Below, piece after piece: positions 17,840-26,135 of a stretch of 64,000 nt of DNA; position 1 is the stretch's first letter, and each line of letters begins with the position of its first letter. A program made the translations under genes and the position numbers. This stretch comes from Neptunicoccus cionae. GTDB lineage: Bacteria > Pseudomonadota > Alphaproteobacteria > Rhodobacterales > Rhodobacteraceae. The notes beneath the pieces were generated by a model. It was not told the origin of the DNA. It did not search any database and saw nothing but the letters and a program-made list of their open reading frames with translations. The stretch is from contig NZ_BMKA01000003.1 of NCBI RefSeq assembly GCF_014643735.1, forward strand, positions 372,001-436,000, written 5' to 3'.

Positions 17840-18724
17840 ATGACTTCACGCCCTGCCCCAATGTCTGCCAATCTGATCGGGGCTTTGTTCATGACTGCCG
17901 CGATGGCCGTGTTCGCGGTGGAGGACGCCCTGATCAAAGCCGCCGGAGCGTTAATGCCGCTTGGTCAGGTGATGATCCTCTTCGGGCTGGGCGGCGCGCT
18001 GGTCTTTGCCACGCTGACACTGATCCGCCGCGAGCCGCTGTTCACCCCTGACGTGATCTCGCGCCCCATGCGCATCCGCGTCGGGTTTGAGATCACCGGA
18101 CGGTTGTTCTATTTCCTCGCCATCACGCTCACGCCTTTGTCCGCCGCGACCGTGATCCTGCAAGCCACACCGCTGGTGGTGGTGGCCTGCGCTACGCTGG
18201 TGTTCGGGGAAACCGTCGGCTGGAAGCGCTGGGCGGCTATCGTGATCGGGCTGATCGGCGTTATCATCATCATCCGTCCGGGCAGTGACAGTTTCTCGGC
18301 CCTCTCCCTGCTGGCGGTGATCGGAATGCTCGGCTTTGCGGGCCGCGATCTGGCGAGCCGCGCAGCCCCTGCCACCATCAGCACGGCCCTGCTCGGCCTT
18401 TACGGGTTCTTGTCGGTGGTGGTGGCCGGAAGCCTGTTTGCACTTTGGGACGGAACGCCCTTTGTGTGGCTGGACCTGTCGGGTTGGCTGGTACTGAGCG
18501 CTGCGATTATCGCCGGCGTCTTTGCTTACAGCTTCCTGATGAAAGCCATGCGCACCGGCGAGATTTCCGCCGTGACCCCGTTTCGCTATACCCGTCTGCT
18601 GTTCGGTGTCGCGCTTGGCGTGATCCTGTTCGGCGAGAGCCTTAGCCCAACAATCCTGCTCGGCTCCGGCCTGATCGTCTGTTCCGGCCTGTTTATCGTC
18701 TGGCGGGCAAAACAAGCGGCCTGA
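17840..18724 (+). CDS. DMT superfamily (EamA) transporter
   Basis: A 294-residue inner-membrane protein with ten predicted hydrophobic segments arranged as two EamA repeats. It opens with the signature LIGALFMTAAMAVFAVEDALIKA and the second repeat ends FRYTRLLFGVALGVILFGE. Such proteins export amino acids or metabolites; the substrate cannot be read from sequence. It lies 98 bases after the CdhR-like gene and converges on the aldo/keto reductase gene. Confidence 0.88.
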   Translation: MTSRPAPMSANLIGALFMTAAMAVFAVEDALIKAAGALMPLGQVMILFGLGGALVFATLTLIRREPLFTPDVISRPMRIRVGFEITGRLFYFLAITLTPLSAATVILQATPLVVVACATLVFGETVGWKRWAAIVIGLIGVIIIIRPGSDSFSALSLLAVIGMLGFAGRDLASRAAPATISTALLGLYGFLSVVVAGSLFALWDGTPFVWLDLSGWLVLSAAIIAGVFAYSFLMKAMRTGEISAVTPFRYTRLLFGVALGVILFGESLSPTILLGSGLIVCSGLFIVWRAKQAA

Positions 18725-18755
18725 GCGATCCTGCCCCAGCCGCCTGCGCTTTCGT

Positions 18756-19802
18756 TCAATACGGCATCGGATGGGCCTTATGCACCGCATCAAGGTCTTG
18801 CAGAACCTCGTCTGACAGCTCCACATCCGCCGAGCCAAGGGCAATATCAAGCTGCTCCATGCTGGTCGCCCCAAAGATGGCCGAGCCCATAAAGGGCCGT
18901 GTCCGGCACCATGCCAGCGACATCTGCACAGGGTCGAGCCCGTGCTTCTGCGCCACCGCCAGATATTCCGCCACCGTGGGCAATGTGCGCGGCGTCATCC
19001 GCCCGCCCAGATCCTCCACGTAGCTGCGGCGGGACTTTTCGGGCACCACATCGCCCTGATACTTGCCAGTCAACAACCCAGCCGCAAGGGGTGAAAATGA
19101 CAGCAGGTCCACCTGTTCCTGATGGGCCATTTCGGCCATATCCGTATCAAACAGACGGCACATCAGGGAATATTCGTTCTGCACAGACACCACCCGCGGC
19201 AGGCCCATGTCCTCGGCCATGCGCACCCAGCGCGCGCAGCCCCAAGCGCTTTCGTTAGACAGACCGAAGTGGCGGATTTTGCCCTGTTCCACCAGTTCGC
19301 CGATAGTCTCCAGAACCTCCTGCATATGGCGCAGGGTTTCGGCGCGGTCCTGTCCGCTCGGGTCATAAGTCCAGTTCTGGCGGAACATATAAGACCCGCG
19401 ATTTGGCCAGTGCAGCTGGTAAATATCCACGTAATCTGTCTGTAAACTGCGCAGCGAGTTTTCCAGCGCTGTGTGGATCGTTTCACGGCTGATCGGCGCG
19501 CCGTCCCGCACATTTTTATAACCACTGCCCGACACTTTGGTGGCCAGCACAAAATCCCCGCGCCGCGCCTTGTTGGCCGCGATCCAGCTGCCAATCACCC
19601 GCTCTGTATCGCCTTGGGTTTCTTTGGACAGCGGATTGGTGGGATACATTTCGGCGGTGTCGATGATGTTCACCCCCCGCTCCAATGCACGTTCGATCTG
19701 GGCGTGGCCTTCGGCTTCGGTGTTCTGGGTGCCCCATGTCATCGATCCGAGGGCAAGTTCGCTGAGTTTAATATCTGTCGTGCTAAGTTGGCGATAGCGC
19801 AT
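18756..19802 (-). CDS. NADP(H)-dependent aldo/keto reductase (Tas-like)
   Basis: A 348-residue TIM-barrel oxidoreductase. The tetrad is visible as Asp and Tyr in DTAEMYPTN, Lys in LATKVSG and His in QLHWPN. It belongs to the longer bacterial branch with Tas of E. coli. The start MRYRQLSTTDIKL at 19802 is preferred, with AGGAC upstream; the longer open frame has no family support and would enter the SOS-box region. It is divergent from the imuA-like gene. Substrate unknown. Confidence 0.88.
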   Translation of the reverse strand: MRYRQLSTTDIKLSELALGSMTWGTQNTEAEGHAQIERALERGVNIIDTAEMYPTNPLSKETQGDTERVIGSWIAANKARRGDFVLATKVSGSGYKNVRDGAPISRETIHTALENSLRSLQTDYVDIYQLHWPNRGSYMFRQNWTYDPSGQDRAETLRHMQEVLETIGELVEQGKIRHFGLSNESAWGCARWVRMAEDMGLPRVVSVQNEYSLMCRLFDTDMAEMAHQEQVDLLSFSPLAAGLLTGKYQGDVVPEKSRRSYVEDLGGRMTPRTLPTVAEYLAVAQKHGLDPVQMSLAWCRTRPFMGSAIFGATSMEQLDIALGSADVELSDEVLQDLDAVHKAHPMPY

Positions 19803-19883
19803 CTGCGGCTGTCCTGTCGGTTTGTTCTGTTTGGCAAGAAACATGGGCGGATTTTCCGGCTTGTCAACGCGGAAAGGAGTTGA

Positions 19884-19898
19884 GAACAAATAGCGAAC
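19884..19898. promoter_or_regulatory. LexA (SOS) box upstream of the imuA-like gene
   Basis: The plus strand reads GAAC-AAATAGC-GAAC, which on the other strand is GTTC-N7-GTTC, the alphaproteobacterial LexA-binding direct repeat. It ends 17 bases before the imuA-like start codon, where LexA would block transcription. It also lies 81 bases before the divergent reductase gene. Confidence 0.8.
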
Positions 19899-19915
19899 AT
19901 AGTAATGTGGGGACT

Positions 19916-20542
19916 ATGAACGCCCTGACTCGCAAACCACTGAAACCCGCCAGCACCCACCAGATCGCGCAGGGCATCACCCTGCCCTATGACCGCGCCC
20001 ATGAACTCTGCGGGCCGTCACGACGCAGTCTCGCGTTGATGATCGCCAGCCGCAATGACGCCCCTATCCTGTGGATCAAACCGGACTGGCACCCCGATGA
20101 TCTGAACCCTCAAGGGGTGGTGCGGTTTATCAATCCTGCCCGCATTACCTTTGTGCGCCCCAAACGGGCCGAGGACATCCTATGGTGTATGGAGGAATCC
20201 TTACGTGCAGGATGTGTGCCGCTGGTGATTGCGGAATGCGACACACCCCCTGCCCTGACGCCGATCCGCCGCTTGCATCTGGCTGCCCAAAGCGGGGCGG
20301 AACTGGGCAAGATCAAAATCCTGCCTTTGTTACTGACACCGGGCGATGGCGGCGCACAAGGCATTGAAACCCGCTGGCATATGGCCCCCCGCCATGCCCA
20401 AGGCCAAAGCCGCTGGTTGCTGCAACGCCGCCGCGCCCGCATGGCTCCCCCTGCGGCATGGGCGCTGGGCTGGGAACAGAAAGAAGCGCGGGTCTATCCT
20501 GAAACCGCCCCTGATATATCCAGCGATATTGCCGCCGAATAA
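19916..20542 (+). CDS. imuA: ImuA-like SOS protein
   Basis: A 208-residue protein resembling the short ImuA-like proteins of Rhodobacterales, with HELCGPSRRSLALMIASR, RAEDILWCMEESL and LTPIRRLHLAAQ as recognisable blocks. ImuA is a RecA/SulA-like factor that normally works with ImuB and the DnaE2 polymerase in damage-induced mutagenesis. No Walker A loop is seen, so ATPase activity is doubtful. A LexA box lies directly upstream, which independently supports an SOS role. The start at 19916 follows GGGGACT; an upstream ATG at 19880 would overlap the LexA box. No imuB or dnaE2 follows; the next gene is an acetyltransferase. Confidence 0.72.
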   Translation: MNALTRKPLKPASTHQIAQGITLPYDRAHELCGPSRRSLALMIASRNDAPILWIKPDWHPDDLNPQGVVRFINPARITFVRPKRAEDILWCMEESLRAGCVPLVIAECDTPPALTPIRRLHLAAQSGAELGKIKILPLLLTPGDGGAQGIETRWHMAPRHAQGQSRWLLQRRRARMAPPAAWALGWEQKEARVYPETAPDISSDIAAE

Positions 20543-20599
20543 CTGCCTTACCGGGCGTATCCCGCTTGACAGCCCCCACAGGGCGCGCAACCTCATTGC

Positions 20600-21088
20600 A
20601 TGATTATTCGCCCCGCCACCCCGACAGACGCCGATGCCATTTGTGCAATCTGGAATCCGATCATCCGTGACACGCTGATCACCTTCACCACAGATGAAAA
20701 AACCCCCGAAGGCATCATCGCCCTGCTGGACACCAACCGTCAGAATAACTGGCCGTTTCTGGTGGCCGTGGACGGGCAAGATCTGCTCGGCTTTGCCAGT
20801 TACGGCCCGTTTCGCAGCGGTCCGGGATATGCCTATACCATGGAACAGTCCATTAACCTTGCCCCCGCAGCCCGTGGCAAGGGCACAGGGCGCAAGCTGA
20901 TGGTGGCGCTCGAAGATCACGCCAAGGACGCGCAAATCCACTCTCTGCTGGCTGGCGTCAGTGCTGCCAACCCTGCTGCAATCCGCTTTCACACCGCCTG
21001 CGGCTTTGTAGCGGTCGCAACCCTGCCCGAGGCAGGGTATAAGTTTGGGAAATGGCTTGATCTGGTGCTGCTGCAAAAGCTGCTGTGA
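20600..21088 (+). CDS. GNAT family N-acetyltransferase (phosphinothricin acetyltransferase-like)
   Basis: A 162-residue cytoplasmic enzyme. The acetyl-CoA pyrophosphate loop is LAPAARGKGTGRKL and the following NPAAIRFHTACGF is typical of the PAT/Bar branch of GNAT proteins. Members acetylate the amino group of phosphinothricin, methionine sulfoximine or similar compounds. It starts 57 bases after the imuA-like gene. Whether it is also SOS-controlled by read-through is unknown. Confidence 0.88.
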   Translation: MIIRPATPTDADAICAIWNPIIRDTLITFTTDEKTPEGIIALLDTNRQNNWPFLVAVDGQDLLGFASYGPFRSGPGYAYTMEQSINLAPAARGKGTGRKLMVALEDHAKDAQIHSLLAGVSAANPAAIRFHTACGFVAVATLPEAGYKFGKWLDLVLLQKLL

Positions 21089-21133
21089 CCGGAACAGGCA
21101 AACGCAGGAACAACGCAGGAATAAGGACGGCCC

Positions 21134-21817
21134 ATGTCAATCTGGACCCGCATCGCCGAGGCTCTCTCTGCCCTCACCAAAGGCGAAAGCCTTGCGCAGG
21201 TGCTGGAAAAACTCCGCACGCCCCCCGAACGTTCGATCGCGTTTACCATTGCGGTGATCGCGCTCGGGGCGAAAATGGCCAAGGCCGACGGTCTGGTCAC
21301 ACGGGACGAAGTCGCCGCCTTCAGGCAGGTCTTTCAGATCTCCAAAGAGGACGAACCCCAAGCCGCCCGCGTCTTCAATCTCGCCCGTCAGGATGTGGCC
21401 GGATACGAATCCTACGCAGGCACCATCGCGAAAATGTTCCGCGACGAAAGCGATGTGCTGGAAAACCTCGTGGAGGGCCTTTTCTACATTGCCATGGCCG
21501 ACGGCGAATACCACCCATCCGAAAGCGAATTCATCCACGAAGTCGCGCGCATTTTCGGGCTGAGCGAGCGTTGCTTTGACAGCCTGCACAAGCGCTTTGT
21601 CCCCGATGCCGCACCGGATGCCTACGATGTGCTTGGCGTAACACCGGACACTCCACTGGATGAAATCCGTCAGGCATGGCGTGCCAAAGTGCGCGACACC
21701 CATCCTGACCGCCTAATGGCCCGCGGCCTGCCCGAAGAAGCCATCACCCTTGCCACCAAACACATGATCGCCGTGAACGAGGCATGGGAAACCCTGTCAC
21801 AACGGCACGCTTCATGA
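21134..21817 (+). CDS. TerB-like and J-domain protein (DjlA-like)
   Basis: 227 residues. The first 150 form an alpha-helical TerB-type domain (KMAKADGLVTRDEVAAFRQVF and MADGEYHPSESEFIHEVARIF, each an acidic metal-binding-like repeat). Residues 160-227 are a J domain with the HPD tripeptide in DTHPDRLMARG, needed to stimulate DnaK. Unlike classical DjlA no clear transmembrane anchor is seen. It starts 45 bases after the acetyltransferase gene. It is probably a DnaK co-chaperone responding to envelope or metal stress. Confidence 0.85.
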   Translation: MSIWTRIAEALSALTKGESLAQVLEKLRTPPERSIAFTIAVIALGAKMAKADGLVTRDEVAAFRQVFQISKEDEPQAARVFNLARQDVAGYESYAGTIAKMFRDESDVLENLVEGLFYIAMADGEYHPSESEFIHEVARIFGLSERCFDSLHKRFVPDAAPDAYDVLGVTPDTPLDEIRQAWRAKVRDTHPDRLMARGLPEEAITLATKHMIAVNEAWETLSQRHAS

Positions 21818-21833
21818 AACAGCGGCCCCACTG

Positions 21834-22877
21834 ATGCGCATCGCCACCTATAACGTCGAATGGTTTGCCAGCCTGTTTGACCAGCAAAACAACCTGATAC
21901 AGAATGACAGCTGGTCGGGCCGTTATGACGTGACGAAGAACCAGCAGATTGCCGCCCTTGGCGCGGTTTTTCAACAACTCGACGCTGACGGGATCATGGT
22001 GATCGAAGCGCCAAATTCCGGCAACAGCCAATCCGCCAAAGCTGCATTAGAAAATTTCGCAGCGCACTTCGGTTTGCGCCAGAACACGGCCATTGTCGGC
22101 TTTGAAAACGATACCCAGCAGGAAATCGCTTTCCTTTATGATCCGACAAAGATGCAGGTGGCCCATGATCCCCAAGGCGATGAAAGCAGCCCCGACGGGT
22201 CCCGCACAGCCCCCCGCTTTGACAGTGTGTTCAAGATTGATCTGGATGTAGACAACCAGCCAGACACAGTGACGTTCTCCAAACCGCCGCTGGAGTTGCT
22301 CGTTTCGCCTAAGGGAGGTGCGCCACTGCGGTTTATCGGTGTGCACGCCAAATCCAAAGCCCCCCACGGCGCGCGCAATCGCCAGCAGGAAGTGCGGATT
22401 TCCATTGCCAACCGGCGCAAGCAACTGGCCCAGTGCATCTGGTTGCGCCAACGGGTGGAAAACCACCTCACCGCCGGAGAAGACCTGCTGGTGATGGGGG
22501 ATTTCAACGACGGTCCGGGGCTTGATGAATACGAACGCCTGTTTGGCCAATCCGGTGTAGAGGTCGTGCTGGGCGCGAATAATTCTGATGACCGGATGCT
22601 TTATGATCCCCACGCGCTGGCCAAACTATCGCCCCGCAGTCCCGCCCCCACCACGGCGCGTTTCTTTAATCACACCACCAAAACCTATCTGAATGCCCTG
22701 CTCGATTATATCATGATCTCACCGGATCTGCGCCGCAGGGCTGCGCCCGACTGGAAAATCTGGCACCCGTTCGACACCCCCGAATGCTTCCGCGACAGGG
22801 ACTTCTGCGCTGCCCTTCTGACAGCTTCGGACCATTTTCCGGTAACGATTGATCTGGATTTATCGACCAAGTGCTGA
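21834..22877 (+). CDS. Endonuclease/exonuclease/phosphatase family protein
   Basis: 347 residues. It opens with RIATYNVEWF and has a later catalytic block VMGDFNDGPG followed near the end by TASDHFPVTIDL, the Asn, Asp and His signatures of the DNase I-like fold. Members cut DNA, RNA, phospholipids or phosphoinositides. No signal peptide is present, so it should be cytoplasmic. It begins 16 bases after the J-domain gene and is probably co-transcribed. The substrate is not clear. Confidence 0.85.
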   Translation: MRIATYNVEWFASLFDQQNNLIQNDSWSGRYDVTKNQQIAALGAVFQQLDADGIMVIEAPNSGNSQSAKAALENFAAHFGLRQNTAIVGFENDTQQEIAFLYDPTKMQVAHDPQGDESSPDGSRTAPRFDSVFKIDLDVDNQPDTVTFSKPPLELLVSPKGGAPLRFIGVHAKSKAPHGARNRQQEVRISIANRRKQLAQCIWLRQRVENHLTAGEDLLVMGDFNDGPGLDEYERLFGQSGVEVVLGANNSDDRMLYDPHALAKLSPRSPAPTTARFFNHTTKTYLNALLDYIMISPDLRRRAAPDWKIWHPFDTPECFRDRDFCAALLTASDHFPVTIDLDLSTKC

Positions 22878-22908
22878 ACTTTTTGCGAAACAGTCCTATA
22901 TTAGGGTC

Positions 22909-23259
22909 ATGAAACATTTTGCCCCGCTGATACTCGCTCTGGCCTTGGCCACCCCCGTCGCCGCGCAACAGGAAGAGGACTCCTCTGAACTGTTTAAACG
23001 GTTTGAGCAATTGTCCGATGATGCCCAATCCATGCTCAAAGGCTGGGTGGATGAGCTTGGCCCCAAACTCGACGAACTTGGCCCTGCGATGGAGGACCTT
23101 GCAGAGCGTTTGGGCGAGATGAGCACCTATCACGCCCCCGAAGTTCTGGAGAACGGCGATATTCTGATCCGGCGCAAGACCCCGCTGCCCGAAAAAGAGG
23201 AACCGGAGGCACCCCGTGAAACGCCTTTGACCAACCCGCAAAACACCATAGAACTGTAA
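22909..23259 (+). CDS. Small exported helical protein of unknown function
   Basis: 116 residues. The first 20 (MKHFAPLILALALATPVAAQ) form a Sec signal peptide; the mature part is acidic and helical (ELFKRFEQLSDDAQSMLKGW, then ELGPKLDELGPAMEDLAERL, heptad-like), ending in a proline-rich tail. Similar small proteins in Rhodobacterales are often labelled AAA+ family ATPase, but no ATPase motif exists here and that name should not be used. Start chosen because it opens on the signal peptide. It probably works in the periplasm. Confidence 0.75.
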   Translation: MKHFAPLILALALATPVAAQQEEDSSELFKRFEQLSDDAQSMLKGWVDELGPKLDELGPAMEDLAERLGEMSTYHAPEVLENGDILIRRKTPLPEKEEPEAPRETPLTNPQNTIEL

Positions 23260-23283
23260 GCACAGTTCAATTCGGGGGTGGTC

Positions 23284-23790
23284 ATGGCCGAGGTGGAAAT
23301 CTGGGACGAAGACCTGTGCAAAGCCTGCGGTGCCTGTTGTGACGGCAGCTTGTTTGTGCAGGCAAAACTGGCCGACGGCGAAGGCATCCTGCCGGATATG
23401 GAAGAAAGCTTCGCCCGAAACCAGCGCGGCTTTGCCCTGCCCTGCCCTTACTTCTGTGAAACCTGCACCGTTTACGATATCCGCCCCAAGATTTGCCGTA
23501 CCTTCGGGTGCGAACTGCTCGCCGCTGTGAAAGACGGCGCTGTCCCTTATACACAAGCCCTGCAAGCTGTGGGACGATTGCGCACGGCACGTGCAGCACT
23601 GGCCACCCACCTGCCGGACGCCGCCAACAGCGTGCCCACGGCTGAACAGCGCTTTGCGGCGGGATATCGCAACTACCCCGATCTTGCGGCATTTCAGGCG
23701 GACAATGCCCAAACCATCGCAGCGATCAAGGAAATGCAGGACGCCACGCGCCCTTTTACCCACGGCAAAAACAGCGCGACCACCATGTAG
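23284..23790 (+). CDS. YkgJ-type cysteine-cluster protein
   Basis: 168 residues. The amino half has CKACGACCDG and later CPYFCETCTVYDIRPKICRTFGC, the cysteine spacing of the YkgJ zinc/iron-chelator family. The function of the family is not established, but a metal-binding role is assumed. The start at 23284 gives MAEVEIWDEDLC. It follows the small exported gene by 24 bases and may share its transcript. Confidence 0.8.
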   Translation: MAEVEIWDEDLCKACGACCDGSLFVQAKLADGEGILPDMEESFARNQRGFALPCPYFCETCTVYDIRPKICRTFGCELLAAVKDGAVPYTQALQAVGRLRTARAALATHLPDAANSVPTAEQRFAAGYRNYPDLAAFQADNAQTIAAIKEMQDATRPFTHGKNSATTM

Positions 23791-23877
23791 GGTGTCACGG
23801 CTTAATGATCGCCCCTTTCACTTCGCCGCCCGACACCCTAAGTCTTTTGCAACGAAATCTTTACCGGAGCTTTATAT

Positions 23878-25707
23878 ATGTTCAGACCCACCGCCCCCGA
23901 CCTGCCCAAAGACCACCGCGACGCAACAGGGGGTGCCACGCTGGGGGATTTGCCGGAATGGGATCTGACCCATCTTTACCCCGCCGAGGACAGCCCCGAA
24001 CTGGCCCGCGATTTGGAGTTCCTGACCAAAGAATGCGCCGCCTTCGCAGCGGATTACGAAGGAAAACTCGCAGGGCTCAGCGCGGCAGAGATGCTGAACT
24101 GCATCCAGCGTTACGAGAAAATCCAATCGGTATCAGGCCGGATCATGTCCTTTGCGGGGCTGCGTTACTATCAGGTCACGACCGATCCGGACCGTGCGAA
24201 ATTTATTTCGGATATGCAGGGCAAGATCACCGATCTGTCCACACCGCTGGTGTTCTTCTCTCTGGAAATGAACCGCATCCCCGACGATGTGCTGAACAAT
24301 ATGCTGTCCGACAACGCCGATCTGGCCCGTTACCAACCCGTGCTCGACCGGATGCGGGCGATGAAGCCCTACCAACTGTCGGACGAACTGGAAAAGTTCC
24401 TGCACGACCAATCCGTTGTTGGCGCCACCGCTTGGAACCGCCTGTTTGATGAAACCTGCGCCGCGTTGGAATTTGATGTGGACGGCGAACTGCTTAACCT
24501 TGAAGCGACCGCAAACCTGCTGTCCGATCCGGATCGCGCCACCCGTCAGAAAGCTGCCGAGGCTTTTGCCAAGACACTGGGCGAAAACATTACCCTGTTT
24601 GCGCGGATCACCAACACGCTTGCCAAAGAAAAAGAAGTTGAGGACCGCTGGCGCAGCCTGCCCACCCCGCAAGCCTCGCGCCATCTGGCCAATGATGTGG
24701 AACCCGAGGTGGTTCAGGCGCTGCGCGATGCTGTCGTTGCTGCCTACCCGAAACTCTCCCACCGGTACTATGCGCTTAAGGCGAAATGGATGGGGCTGGA
24801 AAAGCTGGAAATGTGGGACCGCAATGCCCCGCTGCCCGGCAACGATGAAGCCACCATTCACTGGGATGAGGCCCGCAAGACCGTCACCGACGCATATGCC
24901 GCCTTCTCCCCCAAAATGGCCGAACTGGCCGAACCGTTCTTCACCCAAGGCTGGATCGACGCTGCCGTTAAACCGGGTAAAGCACCGGGCGCCTTTGCGC
25001 ACCCGACCGTGACGGACGCCCACCCCTATGTGATGCTGAACTACCTTGGCAAACAGCGCGATGTGATGACGCTGGCCCATGAACTCGGCCACGGGGTGCA
25101 TCAGGTCCTTGCGGCGGATCAGGGCGAAATGCTGTCGTCTACGCCGCTGACGCTGGCAGAAACAGCCTCCGTCTTTGGCGAGATGCTGACCTTCCGTACG
25201 CTGTTGGACGCTGCCCCCGATCAGGCGGCGCGCAAACGTCTGCTGGCAGGCAAAGTTGAGGACATGATCAACACCGTGGTCCGCCAGATCGCGTTCTACG
25301 ACTTTGAATGCAAGCTCCACGCCGCCCGCGCAGAAGGCGAACTGACACCCGATCAGATCAACGAAATCTGGATGTCGGTGCAGGGCGAAAGCTTGGGTCC
25401 GGTATTCAACTTCATGGACGGCTATGAAACCTTCTGGTCCTACATCCCCCACTTCATCCACTCCCCTTTCTACGTCTACGCCTATGCGTTCGGCGACGGT
25501 CTGGTGAACGCGCTTTACGCAGTTTACGAAGAAGGCGAGCCGGGCTTTCAGGAGAAATACTTCGAAATGCTGCGGGCGGGTGGGTCCAAACATCACAAAG
25601 AACTTCTGGCCCCCTTCGGGTTGGATGCCAGCGATCCGAAATTCTGGGACAAGGGCCTGTCCCTGATCAGTTCCATGATCGACGAACTGGAAGCGATGGA
25701 AGAGTAA
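23878..25707 (+). CDS. pepF: Oligoendopeptidase F (M3 family metallopeptidase)
   Basis: 609 residues, the normal length for M3B enzymes. The zinc site HELGH occupies residues 401-405 in LAHELGHGVHQ, with the following ETASVFGEMLTF block supplying the third ligand Glu. It degrades short peptides in the cytoplasm, so it fits peptide uptake by the ABC system at 6-11 kb, though it is not linked to it. The start follows GGAGC with about seven bases spacing. A hairpin after the stop probably ends the transcript. Confidence 0.92.
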   Translation: MFRPTAPDLPKDHRDATGGATLGDLPEWDLTHLYPAEDSPELARDLEFLTKECAAFAADYEGKLAGLSAAEMLNCIQRYEKIQSVSGRIMSFAGLRYYQVTTDPDRAKFISDMQGKITDLSTPLVFFSLEMNRIPDDVLNNMLSDNADLARYQPVLDRMRAMKPYQLSDELEKFLHDQSVVGATAWNRLFDETCAALEFDVDGELLNLEATANLLSDPDRATRQKAAEAFAKTLGENITLFARITNTLAKEKEVEDRWRSLPTPQASRHLANDVEPEVVQALRDAVVAAYPKLSHRYYALKAKWMGLEKLEMWDRNAPLPGNDEATIHWDEARKTVTDAYAAFSPKMAELAEPFFTQGWIDAAVKPGKAPGAFAHPTVTDAHPYVMLNYLGKQRDVMTLAHELGHGVHQVLAADQGEMLSSTPLTLAETASVFGEMLTFRTLLDAAPDQAARKRLLAGKVEDMINTVVRQIAFYDFECKLHAARAEGELTPDQINEIWMSVQGESLGPVFNFMDGYETFWSYIPHFIHSPFYVYAYAFGDGLVNALYAVYEEGEPGFQEKYFEMLRAGGSKHHKELLAPFGLDASDPKFWDKGLSLISSMIDELEAMEE

Positions 25708-25735
25708 CTTCACGCGCAAAACGCCTCTTCAATTC

Positions 25736-25765
25736 AACCGGCGCCCTGCCCTGTGGGCGCCGGTT
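25736..25765 (+). terminator. Hairpin terminator after pepF
   Basis: AACCGGCGCCC pairs fully with GGGCGCCGGTT around an eight-base loop, 28 bases after the pepF stop. The T run after it is short (three), so the strength is uncertain. Confidence 0.65.
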
Positions 25766-26135
25766 TACGCTATTTCGACCCGCCGGAGACTTAAACGCGC
25801 TCCTGCAAGCGCGAATCGGACTTTTAACGGTTTAGACCCACTCCACCTAAAGTTTCGCGAATCCTAGCGGCACACCGCACGCCACAATCGCGCCGCAATC
25901 CTACCTGCCCTACCTAAATTCCGTTGCATTTCTGCCCGATCTTCTCCCAAAGCGCGTCCGGCGAGGGAGAACTGAGACCCAAAAGTCGCGTCTATAGCGG
26001 CAAATGAGGCTATTTGGGGGCATCTCAATTTCACCACAAATTGATTGTTAACCTCTTCGTAATTCGGTCGATGTGAATCAGTGATCAGGATCGAAGCAAA
26101 CACTTTTTGTGGAATTTAGGACGAGGAACACACAA
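25766..26135. other. Intergenic region before the RTX gene
   Basis: About 370 bases without a convincing gene. The last 100 bases are AT-rich (TTGATTGTTAACC at about 26041) and probably hold the promoter of the RTX gene. A minus-strand open frame of 79 codons at 25864-26103 has no recognisable feature or ribosome site and was rejected. GAGGAA at 26123 is the ribosome site of the RTX gene. Confidence 0.6.

Noticed and set aside
22909-23259. AAA+ ATPase as the identity of the small exported protein
   Set aside because: There is no Walker A or B motif in its 116 residues; the label is a database habit rather than evidence.
24133-25719. A 528-codon open frame on the minus strand
   Set aside because: It is antisense to pepF, whose zinc site and length are typical. 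It has no ribosome site or known motif.
25864-26103. A 79-codon frame on the minus strand before the RTX gene
   Set aside because: No ribosome site, no motif, and it covers the region where the RTX promoter should be. It cannot be excluded but is not supported.
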